Notes: a model not told the origin generated them from the letters alone. 64,000 nt of DNA from CAJBNH01 sp964447285 (GCA_964447285.1 CAYURO010000021.1:1-64000); one strand, 5' to 3'; shown: positions 54,676 through 63,420, counted from the stretch's first letter. Translations and numbers: made by a program.

Positions 54676-55248
54676 TTAGCGGGCATCCGTCTCGGCACCC
54701 GGGACGTGCTCAGCTCCCAAGCCCATGCCTACCGGCTGGCAGTCGGCAGGTACGGTGCCAGCAACCAGTGCAGGCACCAGATCGCGACGCGAGCGGGACA
54801 ACGGACGCGGGTTGGCGGCGGTGCGCTGGTTGGCCACCATGTTCTTGGGTGTCGCGAACATGTCCATCGTCAGGCCTTCGAACTGCCGCATCACAAACGC
54901 GTTCAGCACCGCCATCGGTGCGCGCAGGCCACAGGCGGGTGTGCGCTCGCAGCTTCGGCCGCTGACCTGGCAGTGCACGACGCCCAACTGGTCCTCGAAC
55001 GGGCGCAGTACTTCGAGGAAGTGGATGTCCTCGATCGGGCGCGCGAGTCGGTAGCCACCGCCCACGCCCTTGGATGCCAGCAGGATGCCGGCGCGCTTGA
55101 GCGTCTGCAGGACCTTGGCCAGCACATCCTGAGGAATGTTCTCGGCGGCAGAGACCTCTGCGACGGAGACCAGACACTCGCGGGGCTGTCGGCTCATGTG
55201 CTGCAGGGCGATGAGTGCGTATTCGGACTTGCGACTGACTTTGAACAT
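54676..55248 (-). CDS. Rrf2-family transcriptional regulator with three cysteines
   Basis: A 190-residue regulator. The N-terminal winged helix (F-K-V-S-R-K-S-E-Y-A-L-I-A-L) and the L-A-K-V-L-Q-T-L-K-R-A-G recognition helix are typical, followed by S-K-G-V-G-G-G-Y-R-L-A-R, the wing. C93, C100 and C106 have the position and near spacing of the IscR cluster ligands (C92, C98, C104), so an iron-sulfur or redox sensor is likely. The C-terminus (about 130-190) is longer than in IscR and low in conservation. The gene is divergent from a 71-residue Cys protein and the 340-bp gap between them contains a TTGACT-N8-AGTCGA dyad, a candidate operator. Confidence 0.85.
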   Translation of the reverse strand: MFKVSRKSEYALIALQHMSRQPRECLVSVAEVSAAENIPQDVLAKVLQTLKRAGILLASKGVGGGYRLARPIEDIHFLEVLRPFEDQLGVVHCQVSGRSCERTPACGLRAPMAVLNAFVMRQFEGLTMDMFATPKNMVANQRTAANPRPLSRSRRDLVPALVAGTVPADCQPVGMGLGAEHVPGAETDAR

Positions 55249-55588
55249 GTTCCCTCGGGGGGTAGAGAAGTCACAACGGTAGAACCTTGGTGGCGGGGAA
55301 GCAAGAACCGGACCGCAAGAGCCTGAAAATGTCTGCGACAGGAGCGGTCGTTCGGCGCGGTCGGTGGGACTCGGCGCTTGCGGTGCGGTGATGAATGGGG
55401 CCGAACCCTTTCGGCGATTCGTGCATCGAATGCACAACAGCACTGCAGAGTGGCTTGACTCCGAGGGAAGTCGATCCTAGTCTTGAAATAGGACCGAACT
55501 GGTCGTGGTTCGGAACGGTTCACTACGGAAGAGTCTTTTGCGGGCGATCAGCGTCCAACGCGAGACGAGTCCGCAAGAAGGTGTTCAG
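55249..55588. promoter_or_regulatory. Divergent intergenic region between Rrf2 gene and small Cys-protein gene
   Basis: No gene is visible. On the plus strand TTGACT (55455-55460) and TAGTCT (55478-55483) are 17 bp apart, a candidate promoter for the gene at 55589. The -35 is part of an imperfect dyad TTGACT-N8-AGTCGA (55455-55474) that might be an Rrf2 operator. The 105-bp leader to the ATG has no clear structure. Confidence 0.35.
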
Positions 55589-55804
55589 ATGACGCTTCTC
55601 GAGATTCAGCAGATCCGCCGGGAACGGGCCGAACGCCTGGCCCTCGAGGACGAGTTCTACTGTCGCCCGCGCAGGCGGCGGCTGACGATCGAGCGGTGTC
55701 TCGAGGACTACATGAACGCCAACGCATTCGCGGACAAGCGAAGCGCTTGCTGGCGCTGTCCTCAGGGTTGCACGAATCGCACCCAGTTCGCTGAGGCCCA
55801 CTAG
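55589..55804 (+). CDS. Small Cys-containing protein, possible zinc or Fe-S binder
   Basis: A 71-residue protein with basic patch R-P-R-R-R-R and five cysteines: C25, C37 and then C54-W-R-C57-P-Q-G-C61. The C-x-x-C-x-x-x-C part suggests metal or iron-sulfur binding. ATG 55589 is preceded by AAGAAGG (spacing about 6). The upstream extension to 55505 is not needed. I recognise no family. It is divergently paired with the three-Cys Rrf2 regulator, so regulation by that protein is a reasonable guess. Confidence 0.6.
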   Translation: MTLLEIQQIRRERAERLALEDEFYCRPRRRRLTIERCLEDYMNANAFADKRSACWRCPQGCTNRTQFAEAH

Positions 55805-55842
55805 ACCCGAGGGGCCGTCCGCGCCTTCCGCCCGCTGCCGGG

Positions 55843-57360
55843 CTACTCCCATCGAGCGATCACGGAGACCGAACCGACGTGGAGCGCTGCGTCGAAGATG
55901 CCGTTGCCGGCGACGGCAGGCGATACGTCGCGCACCTGCTTGCCGACCTTCACCGTGCAGTTGTCCACGTTGTCATACGGGGGCTGGCAGTCGGAGAGGG
56001 GCTGCACTTGGCGCACTGCAGAGTGGGTCACATCGCGCGTGGGGAAGTGGATGTACGCGTAACCCGCGGCGATCTCGTAGGCGCCGATGGTCCAGCTGAC
56101 GCCCGCGGTGGCTCCGAGGCGGTCCCAGGAAACGAAGTCCAGGTTGGTCAGTTCGACCGGTACGGCCGCGGACTCGTAGAACGACCCTGCTCGCACCGTC
56201 CAAGCAGGGTTGATGCGATAGCTGCCCCCGAGGCGACCGCCCCAAACGTCTGAGTAGTTCTTGCGAATCGAGACGTTGGACAAGGGGATCACGTTGATCT
56301 TGTCGGGGTCGGTGGACGCGTTCAGTTGCAGGTTCAACGGGCCGTCGAACTCGAGTCGCAGTGCGTCCAACGACGACCAAGCCTCGTAGGTCAGGTCTGC
56401 CTCGACATCCCACGCCTTGCCGTCGGGACCCGCGCCGTAGCGTGCAGCCGCCACGGCGGTCCAAGGCAGCGTCATCGTCAGCGCGACGCCGTTGTCGGGG
56501 TGCGTGATCGCGCCGAGTTTCTTCATATCCTCAGACACTTGCAGCTTGACCTTGCCCTCGTTGCGGACCTCGATGGGGGTGACACGGCCAGCCAGCGCAA
56601 AGCTCCAGTTCGGGCTGGGGCGCCAGGACGCGCCCAACCGCAACGCCGGGGCGAACCACATGCTGGCGTCGACCGACGTGAACGAGTCAAAGGCCGTCGG
56701 GTCGAAGTCGCAGGCGGTGCCCTGATTGGCCTCGGTCTGGCCGGGCTGGTCACAGTGGGCGGACTCGCTCTTGTCCATGAACGTGGTGGTGACCAAGCCG
56801 AAATGCATGTTCGGTGCCATCGTCCACTGCAGCGTGGCACCGAACGCCAGCTCGGGCGTGACCGCGTACGCCGCGGCAAACGACAGGTAGCCCAAGATCA
56901 CGTCGGTCTCGACCAGCATGTAGCGCTGGGCACCGTCGCGGGGATAGTTGTTCGCACCGGCCGACGAGGGGCCATAGGCTCCGAAGCCGAAGCCCCAGTT
57001 CTTCAAGCCGAAGTCGTCGGTGTAGAACAAGTGGGGCGCGGGGAACCAGCCGGCGCCGTTCTGGATCGGGTCGGCCAGCGTGCCATCGGAGTAGCGGCGC
57101 GTGAACGTCAGGTCCTTCTGGATCACGTTGGTGCCGAGCGTCAGGCGCGAGCCGCGCTGCCAGGCCAAGGCTGCCGGGTTGTAGTGCACGGCCAAGCCGT
57201 CGTCGGGTAGTGCCGCGTCGGCGCCGCCCCGCCCCAGAGCCACGGTGCCGTTGTCGGGGAATTCGATGCCTCCAGCATGGGCGACCAGCGGAATCGCGAG
57301 GGCGGTCAGGGAGGTGGCAAGGGTGGTCAGTCGGCGGGCGAACGGGCGGCACGGGCTCAT
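55843..57360 (-). CDS. OmpP1/FadL-family outer-membrane transporter
   Basis: A 505-residue protein with a signal peptide (cleavage near A-H-A-G-G) and the FadL-type N-terminus G-R-G-G-A-D-A-A-L-P-D-D-G-L-A-V-H-Y-N-P-A-A-L, which forms the hatch. The rest has alternating strands of a 14-strand barrel and ends W-E. FadL proteins move hydrophobic substrates such as fatty acids or aromatics across the outer membrane. One extracellular loop contains two Cys (H-C-D-Q-P and A-C-D-F-D) that could form a disulfide; a second pair is near the C-terminus (D-C-Q-P-P and N-C-T-V). The gene has its own good promoter. Confidence 0.85.
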   Translation of the reverse strand: MSPCRPFARRLTTLATSLTALAIPLVAHAGGIEFPDNGTVALGRGGADAALPDDGLAVHYNPAALAWQRGSRLTLGTNVIQKDLTFTRRYSDGTLADPIQNGAGWFPAPHLFYTDDFGLKNWGFGFGAYGPSSAGANNYPRDGAQRYMLVETDVILGYLSFAAAYAVTPELAFGATLQWTMAPNMHFGLVTTTFMDKSESAHCDQPGQTEANQGTACDFDPTAFDSFTSVDASMWFAPALRLGASWRPSPNWSFALAGRVTPIEVRNEGKVKLQVSEDMKKLGAITHPDNGVALTMTLPWTAVAAARYGAGPDGKAWDVEADLTYEAWSSLDALRLEFDGPLNLQLNASTDPDKINVIPLSNVSIRKNYSDVWGGRLGGSYRINPAWTVRAGSFYESAAVPVELTNLDFVSWDRLGATAGVSWTIGAYEIAAGYAYIHFPTRDVTHSAVRQVQPLSDCQPPYDNVDNCTVKVGKQVRDVSPAVAGNGIFDAALHVGSVSVIARWE

Positions 57361-57440
57361 GTCGTCTCCGGGCGGGGTCTGCGGACGGCGATGCGGACGA
57401 AAGGCGCAGACCTGCGCCCCAAGGAGTGGGGGGAAGGCGC

Positions 57441-57469
57441 AGTGTAGGGGCGAGTCGGACGCATGTCGA
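57441..57469 (-). promoter_or_regulatory. Candidate promoter of the FadL-like gene
   Basis: On the minus strand TCGACA (plus 57464-57469) and TACACT (57441-57446) are 17 bp apart, about 80 bp upstream of the start codon at 57360. Five of six and four of six consensus matches. Confidence 0.5.
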
Positions 57470-57506
57470 CGGGCAGCCCTTCATCGATCTTGGCCGGTAG
57501 CCTCGG

Positions 57507-57782
57507 TCAACGGGCCTTGCTTGTCTTGCGATTCCACCACATCAGGCCCAGCGCCAGCACGGTCAGCACGCCAGCGGTCGGCAGCGCCCGGTCCACGCCG
57601 CCCAGCTGGTACTGGTCGCGCCACTCTTCGCGGGTGGTCTTCTCACCGGTGACGGGGTCCTCGAACGCGACCTGCACGGCCACCTTGTGCTGGGTGTAGG
57701 GGTGAGCGCCGGTGGCCAGCCAATAGCCGACGATGCCCAGCGCGACGACCAGGAACAGTGCAGCGAACACCTTGCGTACCAT
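57507..57782 (-). CDS. Small two-TM membrane protein
   Basis: A 91-residue protein with a hydrophobic segment at about 5-24 and another at about 67-85, ending in N-R-K-T-S-K-A-R. The middle is polar (Y-T-Q-H-K-V-A-V-Q-V-A-F-E-D-P-V-T-G). No family is recognised. It is the last gene of the unit Rieske - heme barrel - YceI and lies 50 bp after the YceI gene, so it may be a membrane component of that system. Start ATG 57782. Confidence 0.68.
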   Translation of the reverse strand: MVRKVFAALFLVVALGIVGYWLATGAHPYTQHKVAVQVAFEDPVTGEKTTREEWRDQYQLGGVDRALPTAGVLTVLALGLMWWNRKTSKAR

Positions 57783-57832
57783 GGGAAACCTCTTGTGAGT
57801 CGTGGGTCTGTCGGTGCAGAAGTCGCTGGCGA

Positions 57833-58462
57833 CTAGCGGGCGAGGCCGTAGAACACCGCGTCGATCTCGACCGACTCGCCGACCTGCTTGCCGATGATGC
57901 CGCGCTTGCCCTTGATGTTGAAGTCCTTCAGCAAGATCGAGAACTTGGCAGTGATCTTGACCGCCTGGTTCTTGGGGTTGAAGACGATGTTCACCGGGAT
58001 GGCCAGGCGCTTGGACACGCCGTTCAGGCTGAAGGTGCCGGCGGTCGTGGCCTTGGCGGTGGAACCCTCGGTCGTGACGCCGTCCAACTTCTCGATCTCA
58101 AACGCGATCAGCGGGAATCCGTCGCTGTTCAACCACTCTGGCCCGCGCATGTGGGCGTCGCGGGTGTCGCTGCCGGTCGTCATCGAGGCGATGGGCACCG
58201 TGATCTTGCCGGTGGTGCCGGCCAGGTTGGCGCCGTCGGCCACGCGCAGGGTGCCCTTGATGCGGCTGGCGGTGCCACGGGTCTGCTCCATCGGTGCGGT
58301 GCACAGGAAGGTGATCTGGCTGGCAGCAGGGGCGTCGCCGATCTCGATCGAGACCGGGCCCGCACGGCCGAAGAAGCCCTGGGCGGCGGCGGGAAGGGCG
58401 GTGACGGCCATGGAGAGGGTGCCGGCGGCGGTGATGACGAGGAAACGGGCGGCGCGGGTCAT
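57833..58462 (-). CDS. YceI-family periplasmic protein
   Basis: A 209-residue exported protein (signal peptide with cleavage near P-A-A-A-Q). The YceI lipocalin-like fold is shown by I-K-G-T-L-R-V, D-T-R-D-A-H-M-R-G-P-E-W-L-N-S-D-G-F-P-L-I-A-F, G-T-F-S-L-N-G-V-S-K and F-S-I-L-L-K-D-F-N-I. Family members bind long isoprenoids such as ubiquinone or polyprenols in the periplasm. Here the gene follows the monoheme barrel gene by 19 bp and the Rieske gene by transcription order, which fits a role as quinone or isoprenoid carrier in an electron-transfer module. Confidence 0.88.
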   Translation of the reverse strand: MTRAARFLVITAAGTLSMAVTALPAAAQGFFGRAGPVSIEIGDAPAASQITFLCTAPMEQTRGTASRIKGTLRVADGANLAGTTGKITVPIASMTTGSDTRDAHMRGPEWLNSDGFPLIAFEIEKLDGVTTEGSTAKATTAGTFSLNGVSKRLAIPVNIVFNPKNQAVKITAKFSILLKDFNIKGKRGIIGKQVGESVEIDAVFYGLAR

Positions 58463-58481
58463 GGGAAGCTCCAGTCTGAGG

Positions 58482-59636
58482 TCAAAAGAAGAGGTGCAGC
58501 TGCAGCGTGTACTGCCCCAGCGTGTAGTCGTCGGTCACGAGATAGCGGTACTCCGGACGCAGCTCGACGAACGGCACCGGCTCGAACTGCAGGCCGGCCA
58601 CCAATGCGCGGGTCTCGGCCTTCTGGTTGCCGAGCTCTGACGTCGCGCGCTCGGCCCGCCCCTCGACCGTCAGCCAGTCCTTCACCGGCACCGTCGCGTG
58701 CAGCATCAGGTTCAGCGTCGAGTGATGGGCGGAGCGCGTGGCGTGCGAGGCCTCAAACAGCAGCGTTCCCCAGTAGTTTTTGCCGACTCCCGCATAGCCC
58801 GACGTGAGCTGCAGGTCGCCCGCACGCAAGTACGACGCTCCGGCCAAGCCGTTCAGGCCTAGGTCCAGCAGCTGCGGGAAGAGTGCGATGCGACCCGAAG
58901 CCCCCGGCTCGTCTATGGCGACGGTCGGTACCGCGTCAGACAGGTTGCGCGACCAAAGTGCCCCCGCTTGGACCAGCAGCCAGTGCACCGGCGACCAGCC
59001 GACCTCGACGCCGGGGTCGGCATAGTCAGGCGGAATCATGGGTTGGCGAGGACTGGCGGCGTCAGAGCGCAACAGCATCGTATGGTCGTCGTGCCGGATG
59101 CCCACGGACGGCTGCATCATGCCTGCGCGGACGTACGGGGCGTTCGGCGAAGGCTGCCACCGCGCCCATGCCTGCCACGGCGACTGACCGGGATAGTTCT
59201 TGACGAAGGCGGCGGCATTCATGCTTCCGGTGACCGTCACCGTGTCGGTCGGCATGACCGCGATCTCAGGCGTCAGCTGCATCGGAATGACTTTTCGGTC
59301 AGGGAGTTGCACCTTGCCATCGGCTCCCCGTGTAGGCCTTCCCAGCCGCGCCATCTGGCCGCGGTAGTCCAGCCCCAGCGAGACCTTGCCGTCCAGCAGC
59401 GTGTTGTCCTCGAGGTTGTGGAGCGAATTCCAGCCGATCTGCTTCCACGTCCACGCGCCGGTCTGATTCATCGCGTACCAGCCGAGATCCGTCCGCAGTC
59501 CAGAACCCTGAGGATCCACATGGCAATTGGCACACGGTGCGCCTGTGGTCAGGGTCATGCGCGGCAGGGCGTGTCCGGGACCCGTCAGGACCACGGGGGC
59601 CAACAAGGCGACGACGGTAAAAGTCAGGCGGCTCAC
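58482..59636 (-). CDS. Predicted outer-membrane barrel with N-terminal c-type heme motif
   Basis: A 384-residue exported protein starting at GTG 59636, which overlaps the Rieske stop as GTGA. After the signal peptide (about 1-23) is T-T-G-A-P-C35-A-N-C38-H39, a c-type heme attachment motif, and V-D-P-Q-G-S-G-L. The remainder, about 320 residues, has alternating amphipathic strands with many aromatic residues (D-Y-R-G-Q-M, V-G-W-S-P-V-H-W-L-L-V, L-R-P-E-Y-R-Y-L-V) and ends L-Q-L-H-L-F-F, a Phe-terminated barrel strand. It thus looks like a single protein that is both a monoheme cytochrome and a porin-type barrel. Its length, position after a Rieske protein and before YceI suggest extracytoplasmic electron transfer. 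Confidence 0.72.
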   Translation of the reverse strand: MSRLTFTVVALLAPVVLTGPGHALPRMTLTTGAPCANCHVDPQGSGLRTDLGWYAMNQTGAWTWKQIGWNSLHNLEDNTLLDGKVSLGLDYRGQMARLGRPTRGADGKVQLPDRKVIPMQLTPEIAVMPTDTVTVTGSMNAAAFVKNYPGQSPWQAWARWQPSPNAPYVRAGMMQPSVGIRHDDHTMLLRSDAASPRQPMIPPDYADPGVEVGWSPVHWLLVQAGALWSRNLSDAVPTVAIDEPGASGRIALFPQLLDLGLNGLAGASYLRAGDLQLTSGYAGVGKNYWGTLLFEASHATRSAHHSTLNLMLHATVPVKDWLTVEGRAERATSELGNQKAETRALVAGLQFEPVPFVELRPEYRYLVTDDYTLGQYTLQLHLFF

Positions 59637-60109
59637 AGCGTCACCAGCCCGATGCCGTTGGTCACCACAACCGGGTAGGACTTCAGGGCCTCAGTCGCGG
59701 GTCCAGCCAGCACGTGGCCGTCCTTGGCGAACACGGAGTCGTGGCACACGCAAGTCAGCGTCTCTGCGGCCTTGTCCCAGTGGCCCGCCATGTCGGGACC
59801 CATGTCGCAGAATACGTGGGTGCAGAGGCGGTCCAGCGCGACGAATTCCTGATTCGAAACGCGAACAATCACGATCTTGTGGCCCAAGGCGTCTGCCGAC
59901 TGCATCCCGCCCACAAGCGCGAGACTTGCGTAGGTCGGGTCGGCCAGATCGAACGTGAACTCGCCCGACGAGCCCTCGCGCAGCTGGGCCACCTCGCAAG
60001 CGGGCAGGGCGGTCAGCGCGGCGCTGGCGACGCCAGCTGCTCCCAGCGAACAGAGGAATTCGCGACGGGTGGTGGCCCTGACAGCCGTCGGGGAGGAACT
60101 CGAGGTCAT
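59633..60109 (-). CDS. Tat-exported Rieske [2Fe-2S] lipoprotein
   Basis: A 158-residue Rieske protein. T-T-R15-R16-E-F-L is a twin-arginine motif, and L35-P-A-C38 is a lipobox, so the folded protein may be Tat-exported and lipid-anchored. The cluster site is C96-T-H98-x-x-C101 and C120-V-C122-H123, the full bc1-type set including the disulfide pair C101/C122. No other bc1 subunits are nearby. It is first in a unit with the heme-barrel gene (4-bp overlap), YceI and a two-TM protein. Role inferred: periplasmic electron carrier or quinol-linked redox protein. Confidence 0.87.
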   Translation of the reverse strand: MTSSSSPTAVRATTRREFLCSLGAAGVASAALTALPACEVAQLREGSSGEFTFDLADPTYASLALVGGMQSADALGHKIVIVRVSNQEFVALDRLCTHVFCDMGPDMAGHWDKAAETLTCVCHDSVFAKDGHVLAGPATEALKSYPVVVTNGIGLVTL

Positions 60110-60219
60110 GGCGTTCGCCTATCTTGGGGGGAGCGAAAAGGACTATTGCAACAACCTGCACGGTCAGCAAGCGCGGGGATGCATGATCGTGGCACGCAAC
60201 GGCTCTCGTGGCCGTCGTC

Positions 60220-63200
60220 CTATGGCTGCAACCGTTCGCGTGCTGTCGCCCCTTCCACTACTTTCTTCACACCAAAGCGGAAGGGGAAGGCCTGATTGCC
60301 CAACCACATCGCCGCTTGGTCCGCGAAGTGGGGGGAGGTGGTCATGGCCGACTGGCCGCCCGGCAGGATGTTCCACCCGGTCGTGTCTGGACCGTTGGGC
60401 GCGATGACCATGCGGAACACGGGACCGCTGCCGTAGCCGAAGCCTTGCGTCTGGATGCCGCCCGCCGCATCGACCACGAAGGCGTCGCCGTTGCGGGGAA
60501 AGCGCGGCAGGCCGATGCGCGGGTCGCCCTTGGCCAGCTTGGGGGCCAGCGGCAGGACCTCAGGCGTGATGGCAAACGTTTCGGTCAGGAAGGCGTATTC
60601 GGGCTTGTCCCCCAGGAAGTCGGCGAGGATCGAGTTGAACCGCACGCCATGGCGCAGTCCCCACAGCCACGTGCTCATGTCCGGCGTGCCGAAGCCGCCG
60701 TCGCCCGGACCCGTGGGAGGAGAACGCAGGAACGTCACGGCCTGCACCAGCGCCTTCAACGCCACCTCGCGGCTGCGCTCGACCTGCGGTGTTGGCAACA
60801 CGTCGAAAAATGCAGACTCCTCCGTTTCCGGGTTCCAAGCCGCCAGCTGTTCCGGGTTGCCGGGGCCGCGCCCCTTTCGCATCAAAGTCAGCGCTCGGGT
60901 GCGCGCGTCGTTGCCCCAAGGCTCCCAGATGCCGGGCAGCCCCTCGTCGTCGAACACGCCGCCCACAAACGCCCCGAACCAGGCGTTGAAGATCATGGTC
61001 GCGACGGCGTGTTGCGCGTCCTCAGCGGCGGGCGTCTGGTAGAAGGTCTCGACCCCCGACTGGGCGGGTGTTCCAGCATCGACCCACGCCTGAAGCCGCA
61101 ACTCGATGGCGTCGAACGTGGACGCCCCCGTCGTCTCAGTGACCTGTTGGTACAGGGCGACCAACCGCTGCTCGTCCGGGGTGACCTGCGCTTGCAGCGA
61201 TGCCTTGCGCGCGGCCTGAATCGCGTCGATCAGGAAGGGGGCCCACTCCTCTCCCACGCGCGACCGGTGGTTGGCCTGAATGGCGGACATGCGGTCGGGG
61301 TCGGCCTGACCCGCAGCGATGGCCTTCTGCAGCTCTTGCGAGATCGTCAGCGCCCGCAGCCCGTTGGCCCACGGCCCGCCGATGTACCACTTGTCGTTGG
61401 TCAGCGAGTTGTCGCTGGCCAGGTTGCCCGGGTCATTGTTGGCGGTCACGACATAGCCCTGCGGCGGGTCGATCGACTGCGGATACTCGGCGAACGGCAC
61501 CACACACTTGTAGGGGTCCACGGCCCCCTGCGTTTCATCGACCTTGCCGTCTGCGCCCACCGGAATCGTGAACCCAGCGTATTTCTTGCCGTCCAGCAGC
61601 TGCTTGGGGTCCGCGCCCTGCAGCCAGACGCCGTCCTTGTCTCGCGGCAGATAGCCGCGGCAGGGCACCGCTTGATAGCCCGTGTACAGGACGTGTCCTT
61701 GGCTGTCGGCGACCGTCAGGTTCTGCGAATAGGCCACCAGGCCCTTGGTTGCCTCGCGGTACTCGAACACGTCCTTGGAGTGGCCAAACCGGTCGACCGC
61801 CCCCAGCACGTCGGCGCCGTCAAAGCCCGCGAAGTCGCCGCTGATCGCCGTGACCACGCCGTCGTTGTTCAAGTCGCCCGGCACGACCAGTTCACCTTGC
61901 ACGCTGACCAGCGACTCGCCGGGCGCCAGCTTCTCGTCCGCGGTTGCCGTGCGTCCCTCGATCTCCGCAATCAGCCGCCCGTCCCAAGTCTCAAACCTCG
62001 CCCACGTCTCGGTGCGTCCCGTACTGTTCAGCAGGGGCACGTCCGCCACCACGAAGACTTCGTCGATCTTCTGCAAGGTCTTGGTCTCACTGCCAAAACG
62101 CGTGGACTGCGGCAGACCTTTCGCATCCAGCACCAGCTCTTCGCGGTACCAGTCCGAGATGTCACCGCCCAGCTGCGTCTGGCTCCACGCCACCTGGCCG
62201 TTGGTGCCGACCGCCAGAATCGGCAGACCGGGGATGACCAGGCCCAGTTGGTGCGTGTCCCCGCCGCCGAATACCTGAGTGTCCAAGCCGATCTGGTAGA
62301 ACAGCGAAGGCACCGTCAACGGCAGGTGTCCGTCGCCCGCCAGCATGGCCCGTCCCCCGACGGCGGCCTTTCCTGCCACCGCCCAAGCGTTGGATCCCCA
62401 CCCGGCCACATGGTCTCGTCCGGCGCGATTTTGCCAAGCGTCTGCGCGGTGTTGAAGGCGTCGCAGCACGCTTGCCGGAACCCCCAGCGAGGGACCGCCA
62501 GCGCTGGACTGCGCCCGGTTCATGCCGTCCTTGCGCCCCTGTCCCGGCCCTGGCTGCGGCGGTGGAGGTGGCGGCGGCACCATCTTGCCGTCCTGATCGA
62601 GGCCCAGGCCCAGCGCAGAGCTGACCATGCCGACCGGTCGCACGTTCTTCCAGATGTCCTTGACAGCGCCGGACTTGCGCAGGTCGGCCAGCGGCTTGCC
62701 GTCGAACAGCGTCGGTAGCGCGGCGGCGGCCAGCGTGCGCCCAATGTCGTCGGTCTCGTAGCCCAGGTTGTAGACCACGGCGGCCGTGATCCCGGCGATG
62801 CTGCGGCGGTCGAAGGGCACCATCAGCTTCTGAGCCGTCGTCCCCAACAACCCCTTGGCCAGCAGAATCTCTGTGGGTTCTGGCAACTTGCCTGCGACCA
62901 CCAGTGCGATGTAGTCGTTCACGCCGGCCGCAAACGCGTCGAACGTCTCGATCTGGTCCGGGGTCAGGCGCGCCAGCACCCGCTCAGCGTACGCACGACT
63001 GCCGTTGCCTCGCGAGCCCTGGTCGGTGGGCAGGGCGGCGGCTCCCAGCAGCTCCGACAGCACGCCCAGGCCCACCCGGCGCTCCAAGTCCAGCTGGAAA
63101 TAGCGATCGCGCGCCACCACGAACCCTTGTGCGTGCGCCAGGTCCTTGCGGTTCGCTGCGTAGATGTGCGGGACGCTGCCTTCCGTACGGACGACATGCG

Positions 63201-63420
63201 CGGGGGCGGACAGGCCGGGCAGGGTGTAGGTGGCCGTCAGGGGGACGCTTTCGATCAGCGCTTGGGCAGACGGGTCGCCGGGCAGGGGCACGTCGGCGGT
63301 ATCGAGGGCGTCGGGCACGTCGGTCGCAGCTGAGGTGTCCGACGATGCGTCGCTGGACCCGCAACCATTGGACATGACAAGCAAGAAACTGACCAGACAC
63401 CACGCAGACGCGCTCTTCAT
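60220..63420 (-). CDS. Penicillin-acylase-family lipoprotein (Ntn hydrolase)
   Basis: A 1,066-residue lipoprotein of peptidase family S45. Signal peptide with Cys20 anchor, then an Asp/Ser/Ala/Thr tether (about 21-50). The alpha-chain has G-S-V-P-H-I-Y-A-A-N and H-A-Q-G-F-V-V-A-R-D-R-Y-F-Q-L-D. The maturation site is W-G-S343-N-A-W-A-V, with Ser343 becoming the N-terminal nucleophile after self-cleavage. The beta-chain has A-N-N-D-P-G (Asn for the oxyanion site). The spacer before the nucleophile holds seven consecutive Pro (282-288) and a Gln/Gly/Arg-rich stretch. Relatives hydrolyse amides such as penicillins or acyl-homoserine lactones; which one cannot be said. The C-terminus is about 200 residues longer than in classic acylases. 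Confidence 0.88.
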   Translation of the reverse strand: MKSASAWCLVSFLLVMSNGCGSSDASSDTSAATDVPDALDTADVPLPGDPSAQALIESVPLTATYTLPGLSAPAHVVRTEGSVPHIYAANRKDLAHAQGFVVARDRYFQLDLERRVGLGVLSELLGAAALPTDQGSRGNGSRAYAERVLARLTPDQIETFDAFAAGVNDYIALVVAGKLPEPTEILLAKGLLGTTAQKLMVPFDRRSIAGITAAVVYNLGYETDDIGRTLAAAALPTLFDGKPLADLRKSGAVKDIWKNVRPVGMVSSALGLGLDQDGKMVPPPPPPPQPGPGQGRKDGMNRAQSSAGGPSLGVPASVLRRLQHRADAWQNRAGRDHVAGWGSNAWAVAGKAAVGGRAMLAGDGHLPLTVPSLFYQIGLDTQVFGGGDTHQLGLVIPGLPILAVGTNGQVAWSQTQLGGDISDWYREELVLDAKGLPQSTRFGSETKTLQKIDEVFVVADVPLLNSTGRTETWARFETWDGRLIAEIEGRTATADEKLAPGESLVSVQGELVVPGDLNNDGVVTAISGDFAGFDGADVLGAVDRFGHSKDVFEYREATKGLVAYSQNLTVADSQGHVLYTGYQAVPCRGYLPRDKDGVWLQGADPKQLLDGKKYAGFTIPVGADGKVDETQGAVDPYKCVVPFAEYPQSIDPPQGYVVTANNDPGNLASDNSLTNDKWYIGGPWANGLRALTISQELQKAIAAGQADPDRMSAIQANHRSRVGEEWAPFLIDAIQAARKASLQAQVTPDEQRLVALYQQVTETTGASTFDAIELRLQAWVDAGTPAQSGVETFYQTPAAEDAQHAVATMIFNAWFGAFVGGVFDDEGLPGIWEPWGNDARTRALTLMRKGRGPGNPEQLAAWNPETEESAFFDVLPTPQVERSREVALKALVQAVTFLRSPPTGPGDGGFGTPDMSTWLWGLRHGVRFNSILADFLGDKPEYAFLTETFAITPEVLPLAPKLAKGDPRIGLPRFPRNGDAFVVDAAGGIQTQGFGYGSGPVFRMVIAPNGPDTTGWNILPGGQSAMTTSPHFADQAAMWLGNQAFPFRFGVKKVVEGATARERLQP

